Source of the DNA: SIG575 sp045542485
GTDB taxonomy: Bacteria; Bacillota; Clostridia; Oscillospirales; Acutalibacteraceae
Reading direction: 5' to 3'
DNA: 64,000 nucleotides
Assembly: GCA_045542485.1 (NCBI GenBank)
Contig: JAZQLC010000006.1
Span: 1-64,000 of the forward strand
Part shown: piece by piece, positions 43,981 to 52,661 of the stretch
Numbering within the stretch: the first letter of the stretch is position 1
Layout: every line of letters begins with the position of its first letter
The notes under the pieces: generated by a model
Database searches by the model: none
What the model was told of the DNA's origin: nothing
The model's input: the letters and a program-made list of their open reading frames with translations, nothing else
Program-made: the position numbers and the translations under genes

Positions 43981-46140
43981 CTAAATCAGAATGGTTTTTG
44001 TAAAATTGCCGTCATTCATTGTAACGAACACATCTTCAGCTGAAGACGGCACCGAGACAGCATAATCAGCAGAAACAATGAACTTATCTACATACGATGC
44101 ATCAGGCAGATAAGTGTCTCCGTACATTGTAACATAAATATCAGGGTTAATACAACCTTGAGGCAAATTTTCTTCACTTAATTTTCCGTAAAAATTTATG
44201 AGGATTCTTTTTTCTCCTATTATGACAAGTGCTGAAGAAGAATTTTCGTTCCCATAAAACCGAACAGTCATTCTGCCGTTAAAGTACTCTGCTTCAACAT
44301 AGTCTGCAGAAACGCAATCACTCGTTACAGATGTAAAGGAATAGCTGCGTGAGGTTATGATTTTCTTTACGGGGAAGGATTTATCAATATCCCTTACAAG
44401 ATTCATCTGCGACATATTTCCGTTTGTCGGCAGATACGCAGCCTTTATCTCTTTTATTCTCGACCTTTCAAGATTCTCTGTGATATTGTAATATGCAGAA
44501 TAAGTTCCGCCGCAACCGAACATAACACACTCATCTTCATTTTTGAAAGTAACGCACAGACCGTAGCCCACATCGATAACACTGAATTCAATAAAAGAGT
44601 ATTTATAAATTGCAGGAATCATATATGAAATAAAAGTCACCGGAATCATCAGCAAAGAAAAAAGTCTTATCTTCTTCACGCGGGGAGAGAATATAAGCAA
44701 TATAATCAAAAGAGCAGTAAGAGAAATCAGAACAAAATTTTCATAGTCTGAAACATTAATATACAAATCTTTGAACTGCGCAAACTCCGACACCATATGT
44801 AAAATAAATTTCGACGAATATGCTGACAAAGACATAACAAATCTGCCAATAACACTGTCTGAAATGAAAGCAAGAGCCGTTGTTCCGATTCCGCCGGTCA
44901 CCATAGTAAAAGATGAAACCAGTGACAACGGGAAATTCACCACTACGCTGAGAAATGAAAATTTCAGATTATAAAGCACCGAAACCGGATAAATGAAAAT
45001 CTGTACAGAAAGTGAAACAAGAACAGTGGATAGAACAAATTCAGCCACTTTACGGACAAATGTATGTTTGAGTCTTGAAAAATCGAATTTTTTATACACG
45101 AATTCGTGCATAAGCAGTATTCCTAAAACCGATGCGTAAGAGTAAACTGTACCTACACTGTACAGGCTGAATGGGTCACAAGATGTCAATACAACGGCAG
45201 AAATACCGAGAGTATTGAGAAAATCAGGTTTTTCATCAAAAATCAGAGCAATATAATTAAGAATCATCATTGTTCCTGCTCGTATTACAGACGGCGTAAA
45301 GCCTGTAAAAGCCATATAAAGCAAAAGGAAAACAACTGAGCAGACAGACGAAATTTTTCTCTTAAAAAATACTGAAAGACATTTATATATGAATCCCGAC
45401 CACATAGCAACATGAAGACCTGACACAACTAGGATATGAGATGTACCCGTAATTCTGAAGTTTTCAATGAGTTCACCACTCATCATTTCAGTTTCACCCA
45501 GAAAGACACCTGCAATAAATCCGCCTATGTCATTCGGAAAAAGAGAATAAATTGTATCACACAATCTGTATCTGATATTCATCAGATGATACCTTAAATT
45601 TGTTGCACCTTCGCCGAGATATGTAAAGCTGCCGCCTTTACACCCACCAGTAAGGCAAATCTTTTCAGCTTTAAGAGATGAGCCTGACGCATCCAGATCG
45701 GACACCTTATACAAATTTGCACGGAATCTGATTTTACTGTTAAACTCGATATTTTCAGGCAGATTAACACAAGTAACTCTGATTTTCATACTGACTTTTT
45801 CAGAGTTTACGGAGTCGGTTTTTATAACCATATAATGTTTATCGTTATAAATATACGGTCTTTCATACACGACTCCCTCAACCGTCATATTTTCACCTGA
45901 AAAATATGCTTCTTTTGTATGAAAATCAATATCTGCAGCAGAGAATATCAGACTCGCACATAAAACAGATGATGCAATAATAGCGAAAAACTTCAATTTC
46001 TTCTGTTTTAAATAAATCAAAAAGACCACTGTAAGAAATATCGGAAAAACATATAGTGCCTTCTCTATCCCCACTCTTGTCAGAATGAGAATTGTCAGGA
46101 AAAACACTGCACCGATAAAACCAAGTGGTCTTTTATCCAT
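43981..46140 (-). CDS. comEC: ComEC/Rec2 DNA-uptake channel with degenerate metallo-beta-lactamase-like domain
   Basis: 719 residues. An outer OB-like region (about 85-165) follows two or three N-terminal helices; the competence domain starts with GGFIAGVFLGETEMMSGEL and ENFRITGTSHILVVSGLHVAMWSG and has about eight more helices to residue 510. The C-terminal part (516-719) aligns with the beta-lactamase-like domain but is altered: IDVGQGD reads IDVGYGL, LIDTG reads MFGCGG, and the metal motif THPHADH reads LPTNGNMSQM. So the hydrolase metal site is lost. DNA transport is the family role; whether the cell is competent is not known. GGAGTG precedes the ATG. Confidence 0.9.
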   Translation of the reverse strand: MDKRPLGFIGAVFFLTILILTRVGIEKALYVFPIFLTVVFLIYLKQKKLKFFAIIASSVLCASLIFSAADIDFHTKEAYFSGENMTVEGVVYERPYIYNDKHYMVIKTDSVNSEKVSMKIRVTCVNLPENIEFNSKIRFRANLYKVSDLDASGSSLKAEKICLTGGCKGGSFTYLGEGATNLRYHLMNIRYRLCDTIYSLFPNDIGGFIAGVFLGETEMMSGELIENFRITGTSHILVVSGLHVAMWSGFIYKCLSVFFKRKISSVCSVVFLLLYMAFTGFTPSVIRAGTMMILNYIALIFDEKPDFLNTLGISAVVLTSCDPFSLYSVGTVYSYASVLGILLMHEFVYKKFDFSRLKHTFVRKVAEFVLSTVLVSLSVQIFIYPVSVLYNLKFSFLSVVVNFPLSLVSSFTMVTGGIGTTALAFISDSVIGRFVMSLSAYSSKFILHMVSEFAQFKDLYINVSDYENFVLISLTALLIILLIFSPRVKKIRLFSLLMIPVTFISYMIPAIYKYSFIEFSVIDVGYGLCVTFKNEDECVMFGCGGTYSAYYNITENLERSRIKEIKAAYLPTNGNMSQMNLVRDIDKSFPVKKIITSRSYSFTSVTSDCVSADYVEAEYFNGRMTVRFYGNENSSSALVIIGEKRILINFYGKLSEENLPQGCINPDIYVTMYGDTYLPDASYVDKFIVSADYAVSVPSSAEDVFVTMNDGNFTKTILI

Positions 46141-46181
46141 TTTATTTCACTCCAATTTTGTTGACAAGTAAATCACTTTAC

Positions 46182-46523
46182 TCAGCCAGCAGGCCATGTA
46201 AAGTTTCTGCCACCCATAAGATGGAAATGAAGATGCTTTACAGTCTGTCCGCCGGCTTCGCCGATGTTGGTGACAATTCTGTATCCCTCTTCTGAAATGT
46301 TATATTCCTTAGCAAGAAGAGCAGCAACCTCAAAAATGTGAGCAACAACAGCGCTGTTATCTGCAGTAATTTCATCTGCAGATTTTATGTGCTCTTTAGG
46401 AATAATGAGGATATGAACAGGAGCCTGAGGGTCGATATCGTGAAAAGCGTATACGAGCTCGTCCTCATAAGCCTTCTTTGACGGAATTTCACCTGCTGCT
46501 ATTTTACAAAATAAGCAATCCAT
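46182..46523 (-). CDS. HIT family nucleotide hydrolase (HinT-like)
   Basis: 113 residues. CLFCKIAAGEIPSKKAYED with a CxxC near the start, IDPQAPVHILIIPKEHI, and the histidine triad TVKHLHFHLMGG. HinT members hydrolyse adenosine phosphoramidates such as aminoacyl-AMP bound to lysyl-tRNA synthetase products. It follows alaS by 11 bases; the linkage alaS-hinT may reflect aminoacyl-adenylate clearing (inference). Confidence 0.95.
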   Translation of the reverse strand: MDCLFCKIAAGEIPSKKAYEDELVYAFHDIDPQAPVHILIIPKEHIKSADEITADNSAVVAHIFEVAALLAKEYNISEEGYRIVTNIGEAGGQTVKHLHFHLMGGRNFTWPAG

Positions 46524-46534
46524 AATAATTCTCC

Positions 46535-49174
46535 TTATTTAGCCATTGAAGAAACGATTGCTTCAACACCTGCAATTGCCTCTTCTGCTTTTGAAATATC
46601 TTTACCGCCTGCCATAGCAAAATCAGGACGGCCACCGCCTGAGCCACCTGCAAGTTTTGCAACTTCACGGACGATTGAACCTGCGTTCATACCCTTAGCA
46701 ATTGCACCCCTTGCACAGCCACAAGCAAAGTTGATATTACCTTTTTCTTTATTCTTATTACCAATTACGATAACTGCATCGTCGCTTGTATCGCGAAGAG
46801 CTTCGCACATTGAACGAAGGTCATCTGCTGACATATCTTCAACAACTGTTGCAATAAGGCTGATACCGGCAACATCTTTTGCTGATGATGAAAGGCTGTT
46901 TGCCTTGATTGATGAAAGTTCAGAAGAAAGTCTTGAGATTTCTCTGTCCTTATCTTTGATTTCAGCCATAACACTCTCTGCGCGTTTGTCAAGGTCATTA
47001 ACATTTGCAAGTTTCAGTGTTTCTGCTGTGTTTGCAATAAGAGCAAGTTTCTTTGTGATGAACTCAAGAACACCGCTACCTGTTACTGCCTCAATACGTC
47101 TTACACCTGCTGCTACTGAAGATTCGCTGACGATTTTGAAGAGACCGAGATTGCCTGTTGATGAAACGTGAGTACCGCCACAAAGTTCGGTTGAATATTC
47201 ACCTGCTCTGACAACTCTTACTACATCACCATATTTTTCTCCGAAGAGTGCCATAGCACCGATTTTCTTTGCTTCTTCGATGGGCATTTCTGTCATTGTA
47301 ACTTCTGCTGCAGAAAGAATTTCTTCATTAACAAGCTTTTCTACAACTGCAATTTCTTCTGCTGTAAGTGCTGAGAAATGTGTAAAGTCAAAACGGACAT
47401 TGTCCTTATTTACAAGCTGACCTGCCTGTTCAACGTGAGTGCCGAGAACCTTTCTGAGAGCAGCCTGAAGAAGATGAGCTGCTGTATGGTTACGCATAAT
47501 TGAAAGTCTGTCATCCTTATTGATTACTGCTTTGACAGAATCACCCACATTGATGCCGTCACCTTCGACAATCACACCGTAGTGAAGGAATACACCGTCG
47601 TGTGTTTTCTTTGTATCAACAACTTCGAAGACTGTTTCACCCACACGGATAACACCCTTGTCGCCAACCTGTCCACCGCTTTCAGCATAGAAAGAAGTTT
47701 TGTCGAGAACAAGAACTGCGTCTTCACCGTTTTCAATGAATTCTTTTCTTTCGCCACCTGCAATAAGTGCAATAACCTGTGCATCATTTTCGAATTCTGT
47801 GTAACCGAGGAATTCAGTTACAGCAATACCTTTTGTTACAACACCGCTGTCCTTCCAAGCCTCTGCACCTGCATCCTTACGGGCATCACGAGAGCGGTTT
47901 CTCTGCTCAAGAACAAGCTCCTTGAACTTTTCTTCATCAACGCTCATACCTTTTTCTTCAAGGATTTCCTTAGTAAGGTCGATGGGGAAACCGTAAGTAT
48001 CTGAAAGTTTGAATGCATCTTCACCTGAAAGAACGCCATTCTCAGCATTTTCAATCATTGAAGTAAGAAGCTGCATACCTGAGTCGATTGTCTTGTTGAA
48101 GTTTTCTTCTTCAATCTTGATGATTTTCACAATAAAATCACGCTTCTCAACAAGGTTAGGATAAGCAGATTCATTTTCCTTGATAACTGTATCGCAAACT
48201 TCATAAAGGAAGGGTCTGTCAATACCGATGAGCTTTCCGTGTCTTGCAGCACGTCTGAGAAGACGGCGAAGAACGTAGCCTTTGCCTTCATTTGAGGGCA
48301 TAACACCGTCACCGATCATAAATGTTGTTGAACGGATGTGGTCAGTGATAACGCGAAGAGAAATGTCTGTCTTTTCGTCATCGTGGTATTTAATCTTTGA
48401 AACTTCCATAATGTGCTTCATAATGTTCTGCACTGTGTCAACTTCAAAGAGGTTATCAACATCCTGCATAACACAAGCAAGTCTTTCAAGACCCATACCT
48501 GTATCGATGTTGCATCTGTCAAGCTTTGTATAGTTGCCTTCGCCATCATTTGAGAACTGTGTGAAAACAAGGTTCCATACTTCGATGAATCTGTCACACT
48601 CACAGCCTACACCGCAATCAGGTGAGCCGCAACCGTATTTTTCTCCTCTGTCGAAATAAATTTCTGAACAAGGACCGCAGGGACCTGCGCCGTGCTCCCA
48701 GAAGTTATCAGCCTTACCGAGTCTCTTGATGTGAGAGGGATCAACACCGACTTTCTTTGTCCAGATGTCGAAAGCCTCGTCATCTTCCTCATAGATACTG
48801 CAGTAAAGAAGCTCTGCGGGGATTTCGAGAACCTCTGTAAAGAATTCCCAAGCCCAGGCTGTTGCCTCATTCTTGAAGTAGTCGCCGAATGAGAAGTTAC
48901 CGAGCATTTCAAAATATGTGCCGTGACGGGCAGTTTTACCAACGCGCTCAATGTCAGGTGTTCTGATACATTTCTGACAAGTTGTAACACGGTTTCTGGG
49001 AGGAGTAACCTCTCCGGTGAAATACTTTTTCATAGGTGCCATACCTGAGTTGATAAGAAGAAGACTCTTATCTCCCTGAGGAACAAGCGAGAATGAGGGA
49101 AGACGAAGATGTCCCTTACTCTCAAAGAACTCAAGGTATTTTTCACGAAGTTCGTTAAGACCTGTCCATTTCAT
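46535..49174 (-). CDS. alaS: Alanyl-tRNA synthetase
   Basis: 879 residues, normal. Class II catalytic core starts with LREKYLEFFESKGHLRLPSF; motif 2 region TCQKCIRTPDIERVGKTARH; a zinc-type cluster near CGSPDCGVGCECDRF is an insertion seen in Clostridia. The editing domain has MRNHTAAHLLQAALRKVLG and ELCGGTHVSSTGN (metal His and Cys), and the C-Ala domain ends in GGSGGGRPDFAMAGG. Transcription is controlled by the T-box leader upstream; AAGGAG precedes the ATG. Confidence 0.98.
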   Translation of the reverse strand: MKWTGLNELREKYLEFFESKGHLRLPSFSLVPQGDKSLLLINSGMAPMKKYFTGEVTPPRNRVTTCQKCIRTPDIERVGKTARHGTYFEMLGNFSFGDYFKNEATAWAWEFFTEVLEIPAELLYCSIYEEDDEAFDIWTKKVGVDPSHIKRLGKADNFWEHGAGPCGPCSEIYFDRGEKYGCGSPDCGVGCECDRFIEVWNLVFTQFSNDGEGNYTKLDRCNIDTGMGLERLACVMQDVDNLFEVDTVQNIMKHIMEVSKIKYHDDEKTDISLRVITDHIRSTTFMIGDGVMPSNEGKGYVLRRLLRRAARHGKLIGIDRPFLYEVCDTVIKENESAYPNLVEKRDFIVKIIKIEEENFNKTIDSGMQLLTSMIENAENGVLSGEDAFKLSDTYGFPIDLTKEILEEKGMSVDEEKFKELVLEQRNRSRDARKDAGAEAWKDSGVVTKGIAVTEFLGYTEFENDAQVIALIAGGERKEFIENGEDAVLVLDKTSFYAESGGQVGDKGVIRVGETVFEVVDTKKTHDGVFLHYGVIVEGDGINVGDSVKAVINKDDRLSIMRNHTAAHLLQAALRKVLGTHVEQAGQLVNKDNVRFDFTHFSALTAEEIAVVEKLVNEEILSAAEVTMTEMPIEEAKKIGAMALFGEKYGDVVRVVRAGEYSTELCGGTHVSSTGNLGLFKIVSESSVAAGVRRIEAVTGSGVLEFITKKLALIANTAETLKLANVNDLDKRAESVMAEIKDKDREISRLSSELSSIKANSLSSSAKDVAGISLIATVVEDMSADDLRSMCEALRDTSDDAVIVIGNKNKEKGNINFACGCARGAIAKGMNAGSIVREVAKLAGGSGGGRPDFAMAGGKDISKAEEAIAGVEAIVSSMAK

Positions 49175-49204
49175 AATTGATTTCTCCTTGTATATTGAAA
49201 TATT

Positions 49205-49440
49205 TGTTTACAAAAAAATATAATGCCCCCTGCAAACAAATCGGGACAAAGCAAAAGCTCTGCGGTACCACCCGAATTGTGCAAAAAGCACCACCTTAAT
49301 TTATCCTTAACGCAGAAATACGGCACTGCTCATCGCAGGCAGTTCAGAGTCGGCGTGTTTAAAACCTCTTTGCAGGAAGCTTTCAGCCACGGCTTCCCTC
49401 TCTGTGGCATTCAGTAGAAAACTGAACTCTTCATAACTTT
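49205..49440 (-). promoter_or_regulatory. Alanine-specific T-box riboswitch leader of alaS
   Basis: This fills the gene-free stretch between alaS and the lipase gene. On the minus strand the T-box GGGTGGTACCGC lies at 49273-49262. Stem I is closed by AGTTCAG (within 49422-49430) and CTGAACT (within 49341-49349), and a GCC triplet at 49354-49352, followed by purines in the 3' side of the specifier loop, would read tRNA-Ala(GGC). An AGAG-containing segment on the 5' side matches the usual Stem I features. A G-C-rich hairpin (GTCCC 49247-49243 with GGGGC 49229-49225) plus a run of T (49218-49212) forms the terminator competing with the antiterminator. Uncharged tRNA-Ala would allow read-through into alaS. 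Confidence 0.92.
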
Positions 49441-49456
49441 TAAAATATTACAATAA

Positions 49457-49485
49457 ATTATATAACATTATTCAGGTTAAGTCAA
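49457..49485 (-). promoter_or_regulatory. Sigma-A promoter of the alaS operon
   Basis: Minus strand TTGACT (49485-49480), 17-base spacer, perfect TATAAT (49462-49457). The start point would be near 49450, just before Stem I of the T-box. Confidence 0.8.
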
Positions 49486-49525
49486 GTTTTGAAATAAAAA
49501 TTTATACTTTTTAATTTTACAGTCA

Positions 49526-49554
49526 TTGTATGTAAGTTTTCAAACTGATATAAT
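49526..49554 (+). promoter_or_regulatory. Sigma-A promoter of the lipase gene
   Basis: TTGTAT (49526-49531), 17-base spacer, perfect TATAAT (49549-49554). Transcription from about 49561 excludes any translation start before that, supporting the ATG at 49598. Confidence 0.7.
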
Positions 49555-49597
49555 AAAAGTAATCAGAACACACGACTTAAAAACATATAGAAAGCTG

Positions 49598-50848
49598 ATG
49601 AAAAAAATGAAAATTGCTAAAAGACTTACAGCCTTAATATTGTGCATCATAATGGCTTTTTCTGTCACTCTGATATGCAGTGCAGAAACCCCTGCTGAAT
49701 ATGAAAATAAATATCCGTTTATTTTCATCCACGGTATGTTCGGTTGGGGCAGAGACGAGGGAATAAACAAAATTATCCCCTACTGGGGCGGTACTACGGG
49801 AAGCCTTATGAAACATCTCAGAAGCAACAACATCGAAGCCTATGACGTGTCAGTAGGTCCCCTTTCAAGTGCGTGGGATAATGCTTGTGAAGTTTACGCA
49901 CAGCTTACCGGCACAACCATTGACTACGGCGAGGCACACTCAAAAGCTCACGGTCACGACAGATACGGCAGAACATACGATGAATCGCTGGTTCCTGATT
50001 GGAGTGAAAACAAAAAAATTCACCTTATCGGCCACAGCCACGGCGGACAAGTCGCAAGACTTCTTGCTCATCTGCTGACTTACGGCGATAAAGATGAAAT
50101 AAACGCAACTGATAAAAACTCAATTTCCGGTCTTTTCACAGGCGGCCAAGAACACCTGGTTGAAAGTGTGACAACTATATGCACTCCGAACAACGGCACT
50201 ACTTCTTATAATTTCTGTGAAACATTTTATCTGAAGCCGATTATGGAGCTTGTGGCCACATATTATGCAGGTATTGTTGGCAGAAGCTTTCTCAACGGAA
50301 CATTGGTTGACTTTCATCTTGAGCATTTCGGACTGACAAATATTCCCGGTGAAACCGTCCCCGAGGAGGAGCTTCAGGTTGCCGTTGACAGATTCGGCAA
50401 CACAAAGGATGCTGTTGTTTATGACCTTTCTCTTGAAGGGGCAAAGAATCTGAACGATAAAATTAAAATAAGTGAAAACATCAGCTATTTTTGCTACACC
50501 TACGATGCCTCAGGTAAATACAGCAAACTTCCGATAAATACCGATTTCTTATTCCTCGCGCTTACAGGAACACTTCTTATATTGTACGGTGCTCCCGAAG
50601 ATACATTCGGAATTATATTTAACGATGAATGGCTTTCAAATGACGGCCTTGTAAATACGGCATCAGCCAAAAATCCGCTTGATGAACCAGCAAGAGACTT
50701 TGACGGAAAAATAGTCACAGGTGTTTGGAATGTTATGCCTACGCGTGTAGGTGACCACGGCACACCAATCGGGCTTTTTTCAAAGAAAGCAGAAGTCCAC
50801 GCATTTTATAAGGAACTGACAGAAATGCTCATTTCTCTGGAAAAATAA
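49598..50848 (+). CDS. Secreted zinc-containing lipase, family I.5-like
   Basis: 416 residues from the ATG at 49598 (a second ATG at 49607 is possible; the ribosome-binding site is weak). A signal peptide (to about residue 29, ending CSA) exports it. Matches to Geobacillus-type lipases: oxyanion block FIHGMFGWGRDEG; LSSAWDNACEVYAQL and DYGEAHSKAHGHDRYGRTY with the zinc Asp and two His; nucleophile elbow LIGHSHGGQVAR; SNDGLVNTASAKNP with the catalytic Asp; and GVWNVMPTRVGDHGTPIGLF with the catalytic His. The fourth zinc ligand, Asp in thermophile enzymes, is probably Glu in DFHLEHFGL. It would cleave acylglycerols outside the cell. Confidence 0.9.
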   Translation: MKKMKIAKRLTALILCIIMAFSVTLICSAETPAEYENKYPFIFIHGMFGWGRDEGINKIIPYWGGTTGSLMKHLRSNNIEAYDVSVGPLSSAWDNACEVYAQLTGTTIDYGEAHSKAHGHDRYGRTYDESLVPDWSENKKIHLIGHSHGGQVARLLAHLLTYGDKDEINATDKNSISGLFTGGQEHLVESVTTICTPNNGTTSYNFCETFYLKPIMELVATYYAGIVGRSFLNGTLVDFHLEHFGLTNIPGETVPEEELQVAVDRFGNTKDAVVYDLSLEGAKNLNDKIKISENISYFCYTYDASGKYSKLPINTDFLFLALTGTLLILYGAPEDTFGIIFNDEWLSNDGLVNTASAKNPLDEPARDFDGKIVTGVWNVMPTRVGDHGTPIGLFSKKAEVHAFYKELTEMLISLEK

Positions 50849-50853
50849 GTATA

Positions 50854-50886
50854 TCCCTCAACTTTTTAAGGTTGAGGGACTTTTTT
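50854..50886. terminator. Bidirectional terminator between lipase and helicase genes
   Basis: TCCCTCAAC (50854-50862) pairs with GTTGAGGGA (50871-50879), with six T after it at 50881-50886. It closes the lipase gene; for the minus strand the preceding bases are less T-rich, so it may be weaker for the helicase. Confidence 0.85.
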
Positions 50887-52603
50887 ATCTTTTCTTTTTT
50901 ATTTTCTGCTTATCTTTTGGTTTTCTGAAAGACTTATCCTTTTTGTTGTCTTTTTTATATCTTGGTTTGTCTTTTTCTTTACCAACAATCTTGTGATGTT
51001 TTTCAGGCTTTACGCTTGTTTTCTTTTCTTTGTAAACACCGGTCTGAACAATATGACTGTTGATTTTACAACCAATCATTTTTAAGATAATTTCATCAGC
51101 CTTATCCTTGGGAATTCCTACAATAGTATGGTCATCATAAATCTCAATTTTGCCGATTTCTTTACCTGAAATTCCGGTTCTGTCCGCAATCGCACACATA
51201 ATGTGGTTAGGTGCAACGCGTCTGTTTCTACCGATTGAAATTATGATTTTGCAGAAGTCCTTGTCGTCTCCCCTGTTCTTTCTGCCGAATGATTCAAGTG
51301 AAGAAATCTGCTCCATTTTTTCACCCATAATAATTTGCAGAAGTTTCGCTGAAAGGTCATAGAGAGAAATGCCATCACTGAGAAGGTCATTGAGAAGTCT
51401 GTTATATCTGTCATCGACATTTATGTCAAGCTGTTCTTTAAGAGAAGCAAGTTCCCTCTCGGCAAGTTTGTTTCTCAAATCATCGGTGCTCGGCAAATCA
51501 AGTTGTTCAATTTCAGACTTTGTACTACGGGCAATATCTCTGATTGTCATAATCTGTCGTCTGCCGCTGCAGATTGTGACTGCACTTCCGTCTTTACCTG
51601 CTCTGCCTGTTCTGCCTATGCGGTGAACATAATATTCTCTGTTCTGAGGAATATCGTAGTTGAAAACAAAATCTATATCGCTCACATCAATACCACGCGC
51701 TGCCACATCCGTTGCAATAAGAATGTTGCTGAGACCCGACTTGAATGAATCCATAACCCGTGTACGGGATGACTGCTGCATATCACCGTGGAGCGACTCG
51801 GAATCAAATCCGTTTTCTTTCAGATATTTACCCAAATCCTCAACCATTACCTTTGTATTGCAGAAAATCATCGCTCTCTTAGGTGCAAAATATCGCAGAA
51901 GCATATTCAGTGCATCCATCTTTTTGCCCATAGGAACTTCGATGAAACTCTGTTTTATATGCTCAACCGTCATACTCTGTGACTGAATTTCAATCATAAG
52001 AGGATTTCTCTGGAATTTCTCAGTGATTTCAAGAATTTCCTTTGGCATTGTCGCAGAGAAAAGTACAGTCTGTCTGTCATCAGGAGTATGAGAGAGGATT
52101 TCTTCAATGTCCTCTCTGAAGCCCATACTGAGCATTTCGTCAGCCTCGTCAAGAACGACCATTTTTATGTCACTGAGCTTCAGCGTTCTTCTTCTCATAT
52201 GGTCCATAATGCGTCCCGGTGTACCGATGACAATGTTTGCCTTTTTGATTTTAAGAATCTGCCTGTCCATCGGTGCTCCGCCGTAAACATCACAGACTTT
52301 GACCTTGTGCATAAAGCGTGAAAGTTTCTTGATTTCCCCTGCGCCCTGCATCGCAAGTTCACGGGTGGGACAAAGAATGATAATCTGCACTTTATCAAGG
52401 TCAGGGTCAAGTGTTTCAAGAGCAGGAATGGCAAAAGCCACTGTCTTTCCCGTACCTGTCTGGGAACGACCGATTACATCTGCACCTGTTCTGATGAGAG
52501 GTATTGCTTTTGACTGAATTTCGGTCATTTCCTTGAATCCCATATCTTCAACGGCTCTTTGAAGTTCCGCCGACAGATAGAGATTTTCAAAAGATTTTTC
52601 CAT
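50885..52603 (-). CDS. DEAD-box RNA helicase with DbpA-type RNA-binding domain
   Basis: 572 residues. Q motif FKEMTEIQSKAIPLI; motif I GRSQTGTGKTVAFAIP; Ia PTRELAMQ; Ib GTPGRI; II DEAD in VVLDEADEMLSMGF; III SAT; IV to VI with ATDVAARGIDV and HRIGRTGRAG. Residues about 450-530 match the DbpA RNA-binding fold (RNRRVAPNHIMCAIADRTG, then IEIYDDHTIVGIPK). A very Lys-rich tail of about 45 residues follows. It resembles CshA/DeaD helicases of ribosome assembly, cold growth and RNA decay. Its ATG lies 22 bases after the purL terminator, so it has no room for its own promoter there. Confidence 0.94.
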   Translation of the reverse strand: MEKSFENLYLSAELQRAVEDMGFKEMTEIQSKAIPLIRTGADVIGRSQTGTGKTVAFAIPALETLDPDLDKVQIIILCPTRELAMQGAGEIKKLSRFMHKVKVCDVYGGAPMDRQILKIKKANIVIGTPGRIMDHMRRRTLKLSDIKMVVLDEADEMLSMGFREDIEEILSHTPDDRQTVLFSATMPKEILEITEKFQRNPLMIEIQSQSMTVEHIKQSFIEVPMGKKMDALNMLLRYFAPKRAMIFCNTKVMVEDLGKYLKENGFDSESLHGDMQQSSRTRVMDSFKSGLSNILIATDVAARGIDVSDIDFVFNYDIPQNREYYVHRIGRTGRAGKDGSAVTICSGRRQIMTIRDIARSTKSEIEQLDLPSTDDLRNKLAERELASLKEQLDINVDDRYNRLLNDLLSDGISLYDLSAKLLQIIMGEKMEQISSLESFGRKNRGDDKDFCKIIISIGRNRRVAPNHIMCAIADRTGISGKEIGKIEIYDDHTIVGIPKDKADEIILKMIGCKINSHIVQTGVYKEKKTSVKPEKHHKIVGKEKDKPRYKKDNKKDKSFRKPKDKQKIKKKR

Positions 52604-52624
52604 TTATTTTTTCCTTCCGAAAAA

Positions 52625-52650
52625 CAGCGGAGATGTTTAAATCTCCGCTG
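52625..52650 (-). terminator. Terminator of the purine operon
   Basis: CAGCGGAGAT (52625-52634) pairs perfectly with ATCTCCGCTG (52641-52650), with a short loop. On the minus strand TTTTTCGG follows. It sits between purL and the helicase gene. Confidence 0.85.
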
Positions 52651-52661
52651 AATTTTTATAA

